Shown: one piece after another, positions 45,617 to 54,442 of the stretch
How the letters are laid out: every line of letters begins with the position of its first letter
Position numbering within the stretch: the stretch's first letter is position 1
DNA from: Paenibacillus naphthalenovorans
GTDB lineage: Bacteria > Bacillota > Bacilli > Paenibacillales > NBRC-103111
Length of the DNA stretch: 64,000 nt
Assembly (NCBI RefSeq): GCF_900099895.1
Contig: NZ_FNDY01000008.1
Span: forward strand, 62,001-126,000
Direction of reading: 5' to 3'
Position numbers and translations under genes: made by a program
Notes under the pieces: generated by a model
Seen by the model: only the letters and a program-made list of their open reading frames with translations
What the model was told of the DNA's origin: nothing
Databases searched by the model: none

Positions 45617-45663
45617 GTGCACTTGTGTAAGCGTAAAAAAATGTGAAGAGAGGATTTTTGGAG

Positions 45664-46320
45664 ATGAAGCTGTTTATTGATACCGCTAATGTAGAAGAGA
45701 TCCGTAAAGCTCATGAACTCGGCGTCATCGCCGGAGTAACAACGAATCCTTCACTCATCGCTAAAGAAGGCAGAGATTTCTTCGAGACGATTAAAGAAAT
45801 TATCTCCATCGTCGGCGATCTCCCGATCAGCGCAGAAGTGATCAGCCTCCAAGCTGATGAAATGGTGGAGCAGGGCAAAAAGCTCGCTGCACTTGGAGAA
45901 AGTATAGTAGTGAAAGTGCCGATGACAGAAGAAGGTTTGAAAGCGACCAAGCGCTTCAGTGAACTCGGCATCAAAACGAACGTTACGCTCATCTTCAGCT
46001 CTCCGCAAGCCTTGTTGGCAGCACGCGCAGGGGCAACGTATGTTTCTCCGTTTGTCGGACGTTTGGATGATATCAACCAGGTAGGTATGAATTTGATTAA
46101 GGAAATCAGCCAGATTTTTGCCGTACACGGTATTGAATCCGAGATCATTACAGCCAGCGTTCGTACGACAACGCATGTCATCGATGCGGCTCTGCTCGGT
46201 GCGGACATCGCGACCGTACCTTATAAAGTGATTCAACAGATGGTCAAGCACCCTCTGACGGATACTGGTATTGAGCGGTTCCTGAAAGACTGGGAAGGTG
46301 CCAACTTAACATCGTTTTAA
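45664..46320 (+). CDS. tal: Transaldolase / fructose-6-phosphate aldolase-like
   Basis: This 218-residue cytoplasmic enzyme belongs to the small TalC/FSA branch of transaldolases, which transfers dihydroxyacetone units between sugar phosphates in the pentose phosphate pathway. Landmarks are [43 protein letters not shown] with the Schiff-base lysine, and [22 protein letters not shown] 45664 is chosen, with GAGAGGA nine bases upstream. It is convergent with xylB across a shared terminator, consistent with a pentose-use neighbourhood. A TGTAAGCGTAAAAA stretch at 45626 resembles a catabolite response element with one mismatch. Confidence 0.93.
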   Translation: MKLFIDTANVEEIRKAHELGVIAGVTTNPSLIAKEGRDFFETIKEIISIVGDLPISAEVISLQADEMVEQGKKLAALGESIVVKVPMTEEGLKATKRFSELGIKTNVTLIFSSPQALLAARAGATYVSPFVGRLDDINQVGMNLIKEISQIFAVHGIESEIITASVRTTTHVIDAALLGADIATVPYKVIQQMVKHPLTDTGIERFLKDWEGANLTSF

Positions 46321-46342
46321 TAAGCTACATATAACAAACAAC

Positions 46343-46372
46343 AACCCGGCATCGTTTGAATGCCGGGTTCGT
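46343..46372. terminator. Terminator between tal and xylB
   Basis: AACCCGGCAT pairs with ATGCCGGGTT. The flanking T-rich tracts are short, and it could serve both convergent genes. Confidence 0.75.
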
Positions 46373-46376
46373 TCAT

Positions 46377-47909
46377 TCATGGCCGTGCGGCCAGATTCGT
46401 TAATTGATGCATCGTCTGCTTCAACGTACCGTATAAAGATCGGTAGATCTTGTAATAAGCGTCGTAGCGCTGAGAGCTTGAAGCATCGGGCTCGATGAGG
46501 TCCTCTATGTCAATCCATTCCCCGCATAATGACGGGATATCCCGGCCAAGGACTCCGGAAGCAGCCATGAGCGCGGCTCCGTAAGCCGGACCGTCCGTTG
46601 AGTTCACAGTAACGACGGGCAGCCCGAAAATATCTGCAATCATCTGTCTCCAGAAACGGCTTCTTGCCCCGCCGCCGTTCACACGCAGCTGTCTGATTTC
46701 GATTCCAGATGCCTTGATCAGCTCCATGGAGTCGCGCAAACCGAAGGTGATGCCTTCCAAAATCGTTCGGGTCAGATGAGCTTTGGAGTGACGCAGGTTG
46801 AGGCCAATGAACCCCCCTCGCGCTTTGGCATCGGCATAAGGGGTCCGTTCGCCGGTTAAATAGGGCATAAAGAGCAGTCCTTCGCTTCCGGGAGGAGCGG
46901 TTTCCGCCAGAGCGGTCAAATATTCATATACGTCCCGTCCTTCCGCCTTCGCTTGCTCCAGCTCCTCGCAGGCAAAGTGGTTTTTCCACCATTGGAACGA
47001 TCCCCCCGCGGAGAGCATAACGCCCATTCGATGCCACTTTCCGGGCACTCCATGACAGAAGGTGTGAAGACGGCACTCCGAATCCGCTTGATAAGTATCG
47101 TCATGGACGAAGACGACGCCTGATGTGCCCAGCGCAACGGAAGCGATGCCGCTTTGTACCGCCCCGACGCCGACAGCGCCGCAGGCTTGGTCGCCGCCGC
47201 CTGCCACTACTGGTATGCCCGGGACAAGGCCTGTCGCTTCCGCAGCGTCAGGCTGAACATACCCGGCCACCTCATTGCTTTCGTAGAGCGGAGGAAGCCA
47301 TTCCTCCGGCAGGTCCAGCCGTTGGAGCAGTTCGCTCGACCAACGGCGCTCGGCCACATTCAGCAGCAGCGTCCCGCTGGCGTCGGCGAGGTCCATGCCG
47401 AAGGCTCCGGTCAGCTTGAGACGCACGTAATCTTTGGGCAGCATTAAATGTGCCGTTCGTTTGTAATGTTCCGGCTCGTGATTCCGCAGCCATACGGCCT
47501 TGGGTGCCGTAAAACCGGTTAGCGCCCGGTTGCCTGTAAGTCTGGAAAGCTCATCTCTGCCGATCGTTTGTTCTATCCACCGGCATTCTGCCTCCGTTCT
47601 TTGGTCACACCATAACAGGGCGGGACGGATTGGGCGAAGCCGGCGGTCAAGAAATACCGAGCCGTGCATTTGTCCGGACAGACCGATGCCTGCAATTTGA
47701 TTCCCGTTTACCCCGCTTTCATTTAGCAGTGCACGGATGCAAACGGCTGTGCCGTTCCACCAATCCTCCGGCTCCTGCTCCGCCCAACCCGGCTGCGGCT
47801 GAAAAAGCGGGTATTCCACGCTTCTGCCCGCCTTGACGGCGCCGTGATTGTCCACCAGAATACATTTGACCGCGGACGTGCCGAGATCGATCCCCAAATA
47901 ATAAGTCAA
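46377..47909 (-). CDS. xylB: Xylulokinase
   Basis: This 510-residue FGGY carbohydrate kinase phosphorylates D-xylulose. It opens with YYLGIDLGTSAVKCILVD and shows the xylulokinase pattern GIGLSGQMHGSVFLD, VAGGGDQACGAVGVG, LGTSGVVFVHDD and LRVNGGGARSRFWRQMIAD. TTG 47909 is preferred, as GGGGTGA lies just upstream. GTG 47918 is the alternative. The upstream palindrome and the divergent ROK repressor show XylR-type control. Xylose isomerase (xylA) and a xylose transporter are missing from the window, so xylulose must come from elsewhere or the genes lie apart. Confidence 0.94.
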   Translation of the reverse strand: MTYYLGIDLGTSAVKCILVDNHGAVKAGRSVEYPLFQPQPGWAEQEPEDWWNGTAVCIRALLNESGVNGNQIAGIGLSGQMHGSVFLDRRLRPIRPALLWCDQRTEAECRWIEQTIGRDELSRLTGNRALTGFTAPKAVWLRNHEPEHYKRTAHLMLPKDYVRLKLTGAFGMDLADASGTLLLNVAERRWSSELLQRLDLPEEWLPPLYESNEVAGYVQPDAAEATGLVPGIPVVAGGGDQACGAVGVGAVQSGIASVALGTSGVVFVHDDTYQADSECRLHTFCHGVPGKWHRMGVMLSAGGSFQWWKNHFACEELEQAKAEGRDVYEYLTALAETAPPGSEGLLFMPYLTGERTPYADAKARGGFIGLNLRHSKAHLTRTILEGITFGLRDSMELIKASGIEIRQLRVNGGGARSRFWRQMIADIFGLPVVTVNSTDGPAYGAALMAASGVLGRDIPSLCGEWIDIEDLIEPDASSSQRYDAYYKIYRSLYGTLKQTMHQLTNLAARP

Positions 47910-47955
47910 TGCGCTCACCCCATCTGTGGATTACAGTGCTATCGGCCTTTCAGAC

Positions 47956-47976
47956 TTTGTTTATCGGATAAACAAA
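47956..47976. promoter_or_regulatory. XylR-type operator between xylB and xylR
   Basis: TTTGTTTAT-CGG-ATAAACAAA is a perfect 9-base inverted repeat, close in sequence to the XylR sites of Bacillus. It lies 47 bases upstream of the xylB start. Confidence 0.82.
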
Positions 47977-48100
47977 TATGATTATATATATTCGCAGAGG
48001 AACGGTAAAATCCTGCACACTTTCCGGTGGCTTCAGATGAAAATCCATTGATTTTGCGGTACAATGTTAGCGAATGACACAGCTCGGAAGGTGACTGGAT

Positions 48101-49297
48101 TTGAAGCAGGGACCGGTTTCTGGTGATAGTACATTTCTTAAAACGCTAAACAAATCAACGCTTCTGGATCTGATTCGAAGGCACGCTCCGCTTTCGCGAG
48201 CGGATTTGGCCAAAAGTACAAAACTGACGAGGGCAACGGTTTCAGCTCTGGTGGAGGAATTGATCGCGGAGCACTGGGTCGTGGAGACCGGTACCGGTGA
48301 ATCCAGCGGAGGGCGGAAGCCGATGATGCTTGAACTGAACCGCAGCGCGGGATGCGTGATCGGACTGGATTTACGGATGACCAACATCCTGCTGATTGTT
48401 ACCGATATGCAGGGGACGATTATTCGCAAGTCGGTGCATCCATATCGTTCCCACACGGGCACGAGCGGTTTCCCCTCCGATCCCGACCAGTTATTCGAGC
48501 AGATTGTAGCAGTCATAAAAAAGGAAAGACAGGCGCTTCCTGAGACGCCGTTAGGGCTCGTCGGAGCAGGGATCGGCGTTCATGGATTTGTGGAGTATCC
48601 TTCCGGACGCATTGTATTTATGCCGCATACCGGTTGGAAAGGGCTGAGCTGGAAGGAAGAAATGGAAGCACGGCTTCAACTTCCGGTGATTCTCGACAAT
48701 GAAGCGAATTTGGCCGCATTAGGAGAGCACGAATTTGGAGCCGGTGCCGATAGCCATGCCGGAGATATGCTGTATTTAAGTATTGCCGGCGGTATTGGAG
48801 CAGGGTTTATATCGGGAGGCGAGCTGTTTCGGGGAAGCGGGGGCCTGGCCGGAGAAGTAGGGCATACGACGATTGAAGCCAATGGTTTGCCTTGCTCCTG
48901 CGGCAATCGGGGCTGCTGGGAACGGTATGCGTCTGAACGGGCGGTAGCCGACAAGCTGAATTTGCAATACGCGCCCGGGATTACGGACAGGATTTTGCGC
49001 AAGTTGAGAGAAAAGGATCCTGACGCACTGTCGGCCATCCGCGAGGCGGGAATATACCTGGGCATTGGCATCGGGAATATGATGCATGCGCTCAATCCGC
49101 AAATGATTGTTGTCGGCAATGCCATGAGTGAATACGGTCCATGGATCAATGATCAAGTGCAGGAGGTTCTCTCAACGCGATATTCCTATGTCCGTTCGTA
49201 TCAGGTCCAAGTCCGGTATTCCCGGCTCGGTGAAGACAGCTGCGCTCTTGGAGCCGCATCCTCCGTCATTCGTTCGATCATGCAGCAGAGGTCATAA
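48101..49297 (+). CDS. xylR: ROK-family transcriptional repressor, XylR type
   Basis: This 398-residue repressor has an N-terminal winged helix-turn-helix (LLDLIRRHAPLSRADLAKST, then LTRATVSALVEELIA) fused to a ROK kinase-like ligand domain with the Zn-binding motif CSCGNRGCWERYAS near residue 267. Such proteins release the xyl operator on binding xylose. TTG 48101 follows GGAAGGTGA. The gene is divergent from xylB with the palindrome between them, so it probably represses xylB and itself. It is expected to act as a dimer in the cytoplasm. Confidence 0.93.
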   Translation: MKQGPVSGDSTFLKTLNKSTLLDLIRRHAPLSRADLAKSTKLTRATVSALVEELIAEHWVVETGTGESSGGRKPMMLELNRSAGCVIGLDLRMTNILLIVTDMQGTIIRKSVHPYRSHTGTSGFPSDPDQLFEQIVAVIKKERQALPETPLGLVGAGIGVHGFVEYPSGRIVFMPHTGWKGLSWKEEMEARLQLPVILDNEANLAALGEHEFGAGADSHAGDMLYLSIAGGIGAGFISGGELFRGSGGLAGEVGHTTIEANGLPCSCGNRGCWERYASERAVADKLNLQYAPGITDRILRKLREKDPDALSAIREAGIYLGIGIGNMMHALNPQMIVVGNAMSEYGPWINDQVQEVLSTRYSYVRSYQVQVRYSRLGEDSCALGAASSVIRSIMQQRS

Positions 49298-49401
49298 ATA
49301 TGAATAATTTGTGAATTCCCCTCTTTCTCTTCAAGGGAAACAATGATATGATTAAAGATAGTGTTTCATTGTAATTGTTACTTCATTAAGGAGGGAATGC
49401 T

Positions 49402-49791
49402 TTGTTAAAGCGAACCTTAGTCGGATTCATCCGCAGTCATGAGACAACAGGAGAGAAAGCGAAGGATCCGGCTTTAAAGACCCGCTATTATAAAATCTCC
49501 ATGGATCAGGCCTGGGATGAGATCATCAACTTGTTAAAAAAGCTAAACGGGTATAAGCTTCTTCATGAAGTACGCAGCGTAGGGGAGATTGTGGTTGAGC
49601 GTAAAACCATCACCGGAAGAACACAGGACATCACGCTGACCCTGTTCGGTATCAACCCGCTCAAAACCGCTGTTGATATTTATTCGGCATCCCGCGGATC
49701 TCTTGGGGATCTAGGCTCCAATTATCGTACGATCCTCGATTTATATAAACATATAGATAAGCGGCTGGCCGCTTATAAAATAGACAACTGA
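49402..49791 (+). CDS. Hypothetical soluble protein, 129 residues
   Basis: This protein begins TTG 49402 (LKRTLVGFIRSHETTGEKAK) with AAGGAGGG upstream. It shows alternating strands and helices (WDEIINLLKKLNGYKLLHEV, GEIVVERKTITGRTQDITLT, DIYSASRGSLGDLGSNYRTI). The pattern resembles small DUF1499-like proteins, but I am not sure of that match. It has no signal peptide or membrane helix. It is followed by a bidirectional terminator shared with tpx. Function is unknown. Confidence 0.75.
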   Translation: MLKRTLVGFIRSHETTGEKAKDPALKTRYYKISMDQAWDEIINLLKKLNGYKLLHEVRSVGEIVVERKTITGRTQDITLTLFGINPLKTAVDIYSASRGSLGDLGSNYRTILDLYKHIDKRLAAYKIDN

Positions 49792-49796
49792 ATGTA

Positions 49797-49840
49797 AAAA
49801 AACAGCGTGGAGTCCTGTTTTGGCACCACGCTGTTTTTTT
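49797..49840. terminator. Bidirectional terminator between the 129-residue gene and tpx
   Basis: ACAGCGTGG pairs with CCACGCTGT. T runs follow on both strands. Confidence 0.92.
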
Positions 49841-49895
49841 GTGAATCAGTTATAGTACAAGTCTGAAATGAGCATCGCTCAATCCGGATAATGGA

Positions 49896-50399
49896 TTAAA
49901 CCAATTTTTTAACGGCTTCAATGGCCGCTTCGTAGTTCGGGTGATCCGTCATCTCGCTCAGGTACTCGACGTATTGGATCGTGTCGTTGGCGTCAATGAC
50001 GAATATGGATCTCATCAGCAGGCGAAGCTCATCGATCAATACGCCGTAATTTTTGCCGAAAGAGTGGTTTTTGTAATCGGAGAGCGTAATCACTTTGTCG
50101 ATTCCGGCAGCACCGCACCAGCGGGATTGGGCAAACGGCAGGTCTACGCTGATCGTAAGCACGACTACGTTGTCGCCAAGCTTCGCTGCTTCTTCGTTGA
50201 AGCGGCGGGTTTGCGCATCGCATACGCCGGTGTCAAGGGAAGGAACTACGCTGATCAGCTTCACCTTGCCTGCATAATCGGCCAGAGATGCGGTTTCGAG
50301 CAGATTCTTATTCACAGTGAAGTCAGGAGCTTTGTCGCCAACTTTGACTTGTGTTCCGACTAACGTAATCGGATTGCCTTTCAGTGTCGCTTGTGCCAT
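49896..50399 (-). CDS. tpx: Thiol peroxidase
   Basis: This 167-residue peroxiredoxin of the Tpx class reduces lipid and hydrogen peroxides using thioredoxin. The peroxidatic cysteine is Cys60 in [16 protein letters not shown] and the resolving Cys95 in [11 protein letters not shown], the expected spacing for Tpx. The start is ATG 50399, with AAGGAGG upstream. It is cytoplasmic. The gene is divergent from a LysR-type regulator gene about 130 bases away, but a direct control link is not proven. Confidence 0.96.
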   Translation of the reverse strand: MAQATLKGNPITLVGTQVKVGDKAPDFTVNKNLLETASLADYAGKVKLISVVPSLDTGVCDAQTRRFNEEAAKLGDNVVVLTISVDLPFAQSRWCGAAGIDKVITLSDYKNHSFGKNYGVLIDELRLLMRSIFVIDANDTIQYVEYLSEMTDHPNYEAAIEAVKKLV

Positions 50400-50526
50400 A
50401 TATACAGGGGCCTCCTTCAAGGATTGAGAATGATTGGTATTCCACCGTAATATATTATAAGCTTTTATAAGAGAACTTGTCCAATAACAATATGCATTAA
50501 AGTTAGGATACGGGAGGAAACACAAC

Positions 50527-51420
50527 GTGGAACTCAGACAGCTGCAGTATTTTGTAAAGGTGGCGCGTAAACAGCATGTGACGCAAGCAGCCGAAGAGCT
50601 GCATGTAGCCCAATCGGCGGTCAGCCGGCAAATCCGCCAACTCGAGGAGGAGCTTGGTGTACAGCTGTTTGTGCAAAAAGGACGCAATCTGCAGATTACC
50701 GCGGTAGGGAAGCTTTTCTTAAGCCGAATCGAAGCTGTGCTTACGGACCTTGAACGCGCAGTGAATGAAATTCATGAATATTTGGACCCGGAGCACGGAG
50801 AAATTCGTGTAGGCTTCCCCCACAGTCTGGGTATATACTTGCTTCCGACCGTGATTGCACATTTTCGCAAAAACCATCCGAAGGTTAAATTTCGGTTGCG
50901 GCAGGGAACATACAATAGTCTGATCCGGGACGTCATGAAGGGTGAAATCGATTTGGCGTTTATTTCGCCGTTTCCCGAAAAGCACAGTCACGTTGCCGGC
51001 GAGCTGCTGCTCCGGGAGGAGCTGTATGCGATCGTACCGCAGGGGCATGTCCTGTGTGAATATCAAACGATTCGGCTTGAGCAATTGAAGGAAGATTCAT
51101 TTGTGATGTTTAGCGAGGAATATTCGCTGCGTGCGATTGTGCTGGAGGCGTGCAGAAAGGCCGGTTTCTCACCGCGCATCGGGTTTGAGGGAGAAGAAAC
51201 GGATACCATTCGGGGGTTAGTGGCAGCGGGCATGGGGGTCAGCCTGCTGCCGGAAATGGCGCTTACGGAAATCAGCGAGCTTCAACCGGTCAAGGTACGC
51301 GTTATTGAGCCGCAGGTCACCCGCAGCATAGGGCTGATTCATCGTACAGGGGAGAAGCTCCCGCTGGTTGCCGAGGTGTTCCGTGAATTCTTGATCGACT
51401 TCTTCATCAGGTACAAATAA
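50527..51420 (+). CDS. LysR family regulator, GltC-like
   Basis: This 297-residue LysR regulator has an N-terminal helix-turn-helix ([20 protein letters not shown]) and a ligand domain. It is notably close to B. subtilis GltC throughout ([55 protein letters not shown]). GltC activates glutamate synthase, but no gltAB genes adjoin, so the target is unknown. It could also regulate the divergent tpx. GTG 50527 follows GGGAGGAAAC. Nitrogen genes (amtB) lie about 1.6 kb downstream. Confidence 0.9.
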   Translation: MELRQLQYFVKVARKQHVTQAAEELHVAQSAVSRQIRQLEEELGVQLFVQKGRNLQITAVGKLFLSRIEAVLTDLERAVNEIHEYLDPEHGEIRVGFPHSLGIYLLPTVIAHFRKNHPKVKFRLRQGTYNSLIRDVMKGEIDLAFISPFPEKHSHVAGELLLREELYAIVPQGHVLCEYQTIRLEQLKEDSFVMFSEEYSLRAIVLEACRKAGFSPRIGFEGEETDTIRGLVAAGMGVSLLPEMALTEISELQPVKVRVIEPQVTRSIGLIHRTGEKLPLVAEVFREFLIDFFIRYK

Positions 51421-51449
51421 TCACGATATGGAGTCCGCCAGAAGCATAA

Positions 51450-51495
51450 AATGCCGCCCGGTGCTTGTTTAATGAAGCATCGGGCGGCATCTTTG
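51450..51495. terminator. Terminator between the LysR-type gene and yugP
   Basis: ATGCCGCCCGGTGCTT pairs with AAGCATCGGGCGGCAT over 16 bases with one mismatch. T-rich tracts follow on both sides. Confidence 0.88.
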
Positions 51496-51504
51496 TACCA
51501 TCTG

Positions 51505-52188
51505 TTATTCGTTGCGGTTGGTGAAGATCATAATATATTTGACCAGCTCCAGCAGGGAGATCAGCGCCGCGGCGACATAGGTAAGGGCAGCCGCGTTCAA
51601 TACCTTTGCTACTCCCCGTTCTTCATCGTTGGTGATAAAGCCCTCAGCGACCATCAGGTCACGTGCGCGGTTGCTGGCGTTGAATTCGACCGGCAGCGTA
51701 ACAAGCTGGAAAGCTACGGCAGCGGAGAAGAAGATGATTCCGACGCCGAGCAGGAAGTTAAACTGCTGGAAGAAGAGACCCGCCAAGATCAGCAACGGAG
51801 CGACGCCCGAGGTCAGGTTGACCACCGGAAACATCCGGTGGCGAAGCACCAGCATCGGATAAGACTGTTGGTGCTGAATCGCGTGTCCAACTTCGTGGCA
51901 GGCAACCGATACGGCGGAGATGGAATTCTCGTAATACACCGGCTCCGACAGCCGTACGGCGCGGGCTATAGGGTCGTAGTGGTCCGTCAGCGCTCCCGGT
52001 ACCGGTTCAACCGGGACGTCGTAAAGTCCGTTTGCATCAAGCAATCGGCGGGCGGCTTCGTAACCGGTCATACCTGAATGAATCGGAACCTCGGACCATT
52101 TATTGAAAGTTCCCTTGACCCGAAACTGCGCCCATAAGGAAAGACCGAACGCAACAATGATAAGGTAGTCCATAGGGTGAAAAAACAT
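51505..52188 (-). CDS. yugP: YugP-type neutral zinc metallopeptidase
   Basis: This 227-residue integral membrane peptidase has HEVGH at residues 98-102 as the zinc and catalytic motif (CHEVGHAIQHQQ) and three or four hydrophobic helices. Members of the Zn_peptidase_2 family are membrane-bound proteases of unknown substrate. The NASNRARDLM and VAKVLNAAALTYVAAA segments are typical. GGAGGAATG precedes the ATG. It is followed on the minus strand side by a MerR gene about 30 bases upstream, so the pair may be co-transcribed. Confidence 0.9.
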   Translation of the reverse strand: MFFHPMDYLIIVAFGLSLWAQFRVKGTFNKWSEVPIHSGMTGYEAARRLLDANGLYDVPVEPVPGALTDHYDPIARAVRLSEPVYYENSISAVSVACHEVGHAIQHQQSYPMLVLRHRMFPVVNLTSGVAPLLILAGLFFQQFNFLLGVGIIFFSAAVAFQLVTLPVEFNASNRARDLMVAEGFITNDEERGVAKVLNAAALTYVAAALISLLELVKYIMIFTNRNE

Positions 52189-52218
52189 GGCTTCATTCCT
52201 CCGTTATATTTTTTATGA

Positions 52219-52647
52219 TTAAAGGGGACCTTTACCCAACAGCAACAACAAGGCTTCGATACATGCAGCCGCAGACGGCGTCAGTGACTTGTGAAGCGTT
52301 TTTAGCTGGGACGGCTTCAGCTTCTCAAGCAGCGGTTCAACCTCTTTCGCCTCTTTCTCCAGCTGATGCAATAATACCTGTAAAGACGTCAATTTATCTG
52401 TCACTAATTCATCATGGCTAACCTTGTTCCACTGCTGCAGCGTAGCCTTGATTTCCTCTAAGGTATATTTCTCCCGCTTCATACTTTCAATACGTTTGAG
52501 CCGCATTAAGGTTTCATCGCTGTATAACCGGTAATTGGTATTTGATCTTTTCTCAGGTTGGATCAATCCGAGCTTCGTATAATAGTCGACTGTTCTGGGA
52601 CTGACATTCGATAACTGAGCCAGTTCGCCGATTTTGTAAAGCTTCAT
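52219..52647 (-). CDS. MerR family transcriptional regulator
   Basis: This 142-residue MerR-type regulator has the winged helix start KLYKIGELAQLSNVSPRTVD, YYTKLGLIQPEKR and the dimerisation helix that follows (KLTSLQVLLHQLEKEAKEVE). It lacks the cysteine pattern of metal-sensing members, and the C-terminal 60 residues show no recognised ligand domain. M52647 is chosen by family alignment. Ribosome binding is weak, with GGAGGG 16 bases away, and an upstream in-frame ATG is possible. It lies next to yugP and may control it. Confidence 0.82.
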   Translation of the reverse strand: MKLYKIGELAQLSNVSPRTVDYYTKLGLIQPEKRSNTNYRLYSDETLMRLKRIESMKREKYTLEEIKATLQQWNKVSHDELVTDKLTSLQVLLHQLEKEAKEVEPLLEKLKPSQLKTLHKSLTPSAAACIEALLLLLGKGPL

Positions 52648-52931
52648 ATCCCCATGATATGCTCCCTCCATTTTCGCCATATGATGGTATTTTCAAGGTC
52701 TATAGAACTAATAATACTGAAACCGAACCATACAGTCAAACGTTATACTTTGAGCTTTTCGACGAATGAACGGAGAGGAAGATCAGAAAAGAAACAAATC
52801 TGTATTAAGAGGTTAGTATATGTTTGCCATATTACGAATATTCGATTTTTTTACAGCTTGTAAAACCGAATAATGTACATTTTATGTAAGGTTATTTTTC
52901 GTTTTTTACATGATTTATAGAAAAAAACCTA

Positions 52932-52960
52932 TTGCCAAATGAAAAGTACGTGTATATAAT
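52932..52960 (+). promoter_or_regulatory. Sigma-A promoter of amtB
   Basis: TTGCCA and TATAAT are separated by 17 bases, placing transcription start near 52967. Nothing else in 52648-52931 is recognisable, beyond AT-rich sequence upstream of the divergent MerR gene. Confidence 0.75.
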
Positions 52961-52981
52961 GACAATATGAATTTCAATTGA

Positions 52982-52998
52982 TGTTATATAAACTAACA
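52982..52998. promoter_or_regulatory. GlnR/TnrA binding site upstream of amtB
   Basis: TGTTA-N7-TAACA fits the consensus TGTNA-N7-TNACA exactly. It lies 15 to 30 bases after the predicted start of transcription, which would suit GlnR repression under nitrogen excess. Confidence 0.85.
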
Positions 52999-53015
52999 TT
53001 AAAAAGGAAGTGGTC

Positions 53016-54404
53016 ATGATGTTAAAGAAGTTACTATTATCCACGGGCCTTATGTCAGTTTTGATTCCTGCGGCAGCCTTTGCTGAGGATGCGACGCCGG
53101 CGCAGCTGCAAGGGGCAGTCGATGCTGTATGGGTCATGCTGGCTGCCATTCTTGTCATCTTCATGCAGGCAGGCTTTGCTTTGCTGGAAGCCGGCTCCAC
53201 CCGAATGAAGAATGCTGGCCACGTTGCAGGTAAAACGATTCTTACGTTCGGTATTTGCGCCATCGCGTTCTGGGCTATAGGTTTCGGCTTAGCTTTCGGT
53301 GACGGCAACGGGTTTATTGGAATGACAGGTTTCTTCGTAGACGGAACGGAAACCCAAGCGGCGGCCGCATTCGGAGCATTGAGCTTCTCGGACGTTCCGA
53401 TCGGAATCAAGTTTTTGTTCCAGTTGGCTTTCGCAGGGGTATCGCTGGCCATTGCATTCGGCGGATTTGCCGAACGCGCCAAGTTATCGGTATACTTTAT
53501 CTTTAGCGTACTGTATGTTATTGTCATTTATCCGATTGTTGCTCACTGGGTATGGGGCGGCGGATGGCTTGCAGGTCACGGTAAACAGGATTTTGCCGGC
53601 TCTACGGTCGTTCACCTGCAGGGCGCAACGGCTGCTCTCGTAGCGACGCTGATGCTTAAGCCGCGTATCGGTAAATATAATAAGGATAAAACGCCGAATT
53701 TGATTCCAGGCCATAACCAGGTCCTGTCCGTGCTTGGCGTCATTATTCTCTGGATCGGCTGGTTCGGCTTTAATCCGGGCTCCACTTTAAGTGCTATGGG
53801 TGACGGCTTCTTTGGATATATCGCCATGACGACGAATTTGGCGGCTGCTGCCGGAGGCGTTGCAGCGATTATCGTAGCATGGATGTATTTTGGCAAGGCG
53901 GATATTCCCAGCATGTTGAACGGTGTGCTTGCTGCACTGGTTGCTATTACAGCTTCTTGCGCATTCGTTACGGTCAGAGACGCCATCATTATTGGCGTAG
54001 TTGCCGGCGTCATTACTTTCTTTACGGCACAATGGTTTGAAAAAGCAGGGATTGACGATCCGATTTACGCCTTCTCCGTACATGGTATTGCCGGAATATG
54101 GGGAACGCTGGCCAATGGTATTTTCGCCACGCCGGAGCTTGTCGAGAAAGTAGGCGTAGGTAAACCGGGGCTTCTCTATGGCGGAGGCTTTGAGCAATTG
54201 GGCGTGCAGGCGATGGGGGTATTCAGCGCATTCTTCTTCGTACTTGTCCTGTCCTGGATCATCCTGTCGATCTTGAAAGCGACCATCGGTCTTCGTGTGA
54301 CGGAGGAAGAAGAAATCATCGGTCTTGACCTGTCCGAGCACGGTACGTATGGCTACCCTGAGCAAATGAAGAAAGCGGCTCAAGGCGGCACGGTGAATGC
54401 ATAA
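53016..54404 (+). CDS. amtB: Ammonium transporter
   Basis: This 462-residue ammonium channel has eleven membrane helices. It carries a cleavable signal-like start (LLLSTGLMSVLIPAAAFA) and Amt landmarks such as FMQAGFALLEAGSTRMKNAG, HLQGATAALVATLM, IGWFGFNPGS and the pore histidines in FSVHGIAGIWGTLANG. ATG 53016 is used, with AAAGGAAG six bases upstream. Expression should be nitrogen-controlled through the site at 52982. No glnK gene follows. Instead a DUF294 nucleotidyltransferase and a DEDDh exonuclease lie directly downstream in the same direction. Confidence 0.95.
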   Translation: MMLKKLLLSTGLMSVLIPAAAFAEDATPAQLQGAVDAVWVMLAAILVIFMQAGFALLEAGSTRMKNAGHVAGKTILTFGICAIAFWAIGFGLAFGDGNGFIGMTGFFVDGTETQAAAAFGALSFSDVPIGIKFLFQLAFAGVSLAIAFGGFAERAKLSVYFIFSVLYVIVIYPIVAHWVWGGGWLAGHGKQDFAGSTVVHLQGATAALVATLMLKPRIGKYNKDKTPNLIPGHNQVLSVLGVIILWIGWFGFNPGSTLSAMGDGFFGYIAMTTNLAAAAGGVAAIIVAWMYFGKADIPSMLNGVLAALVAITASCAFVTVRDAIIIGVVAGVITFFTAQWFEKAGIDDPIYAFSVHGIAGIWGTLANGIFATPELVEKVGVGKPGLLYGGGFEQLGVQAMGVFSAFFFVLVLSWIILSILKATIGLRVTEEEEIIGLDLSEHGTYGYPEQMKKAAQGGTVNA

Positions 54405-54442
54405 GTAAACAAAACGCCTTCGTTTTTAAAGGGGATGTCGGT

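Noticed and set aside
45626-45639. Catabolite response element upstream of the transaldolase gene
   Set aside because: TGTAAGCGTAAAAA deviates from the consensus at one key end base and lies just after the 6S terminator, so it is noted in the gene entry but not called as a site.
50455-50470. PerR-like box (TTATAA-N4-TTATAA) between tpx and the LysR gene
   Set aside because: The spacing is one base longer than the known PerR site and the region is AT-rich, so it may be promoter sequence.
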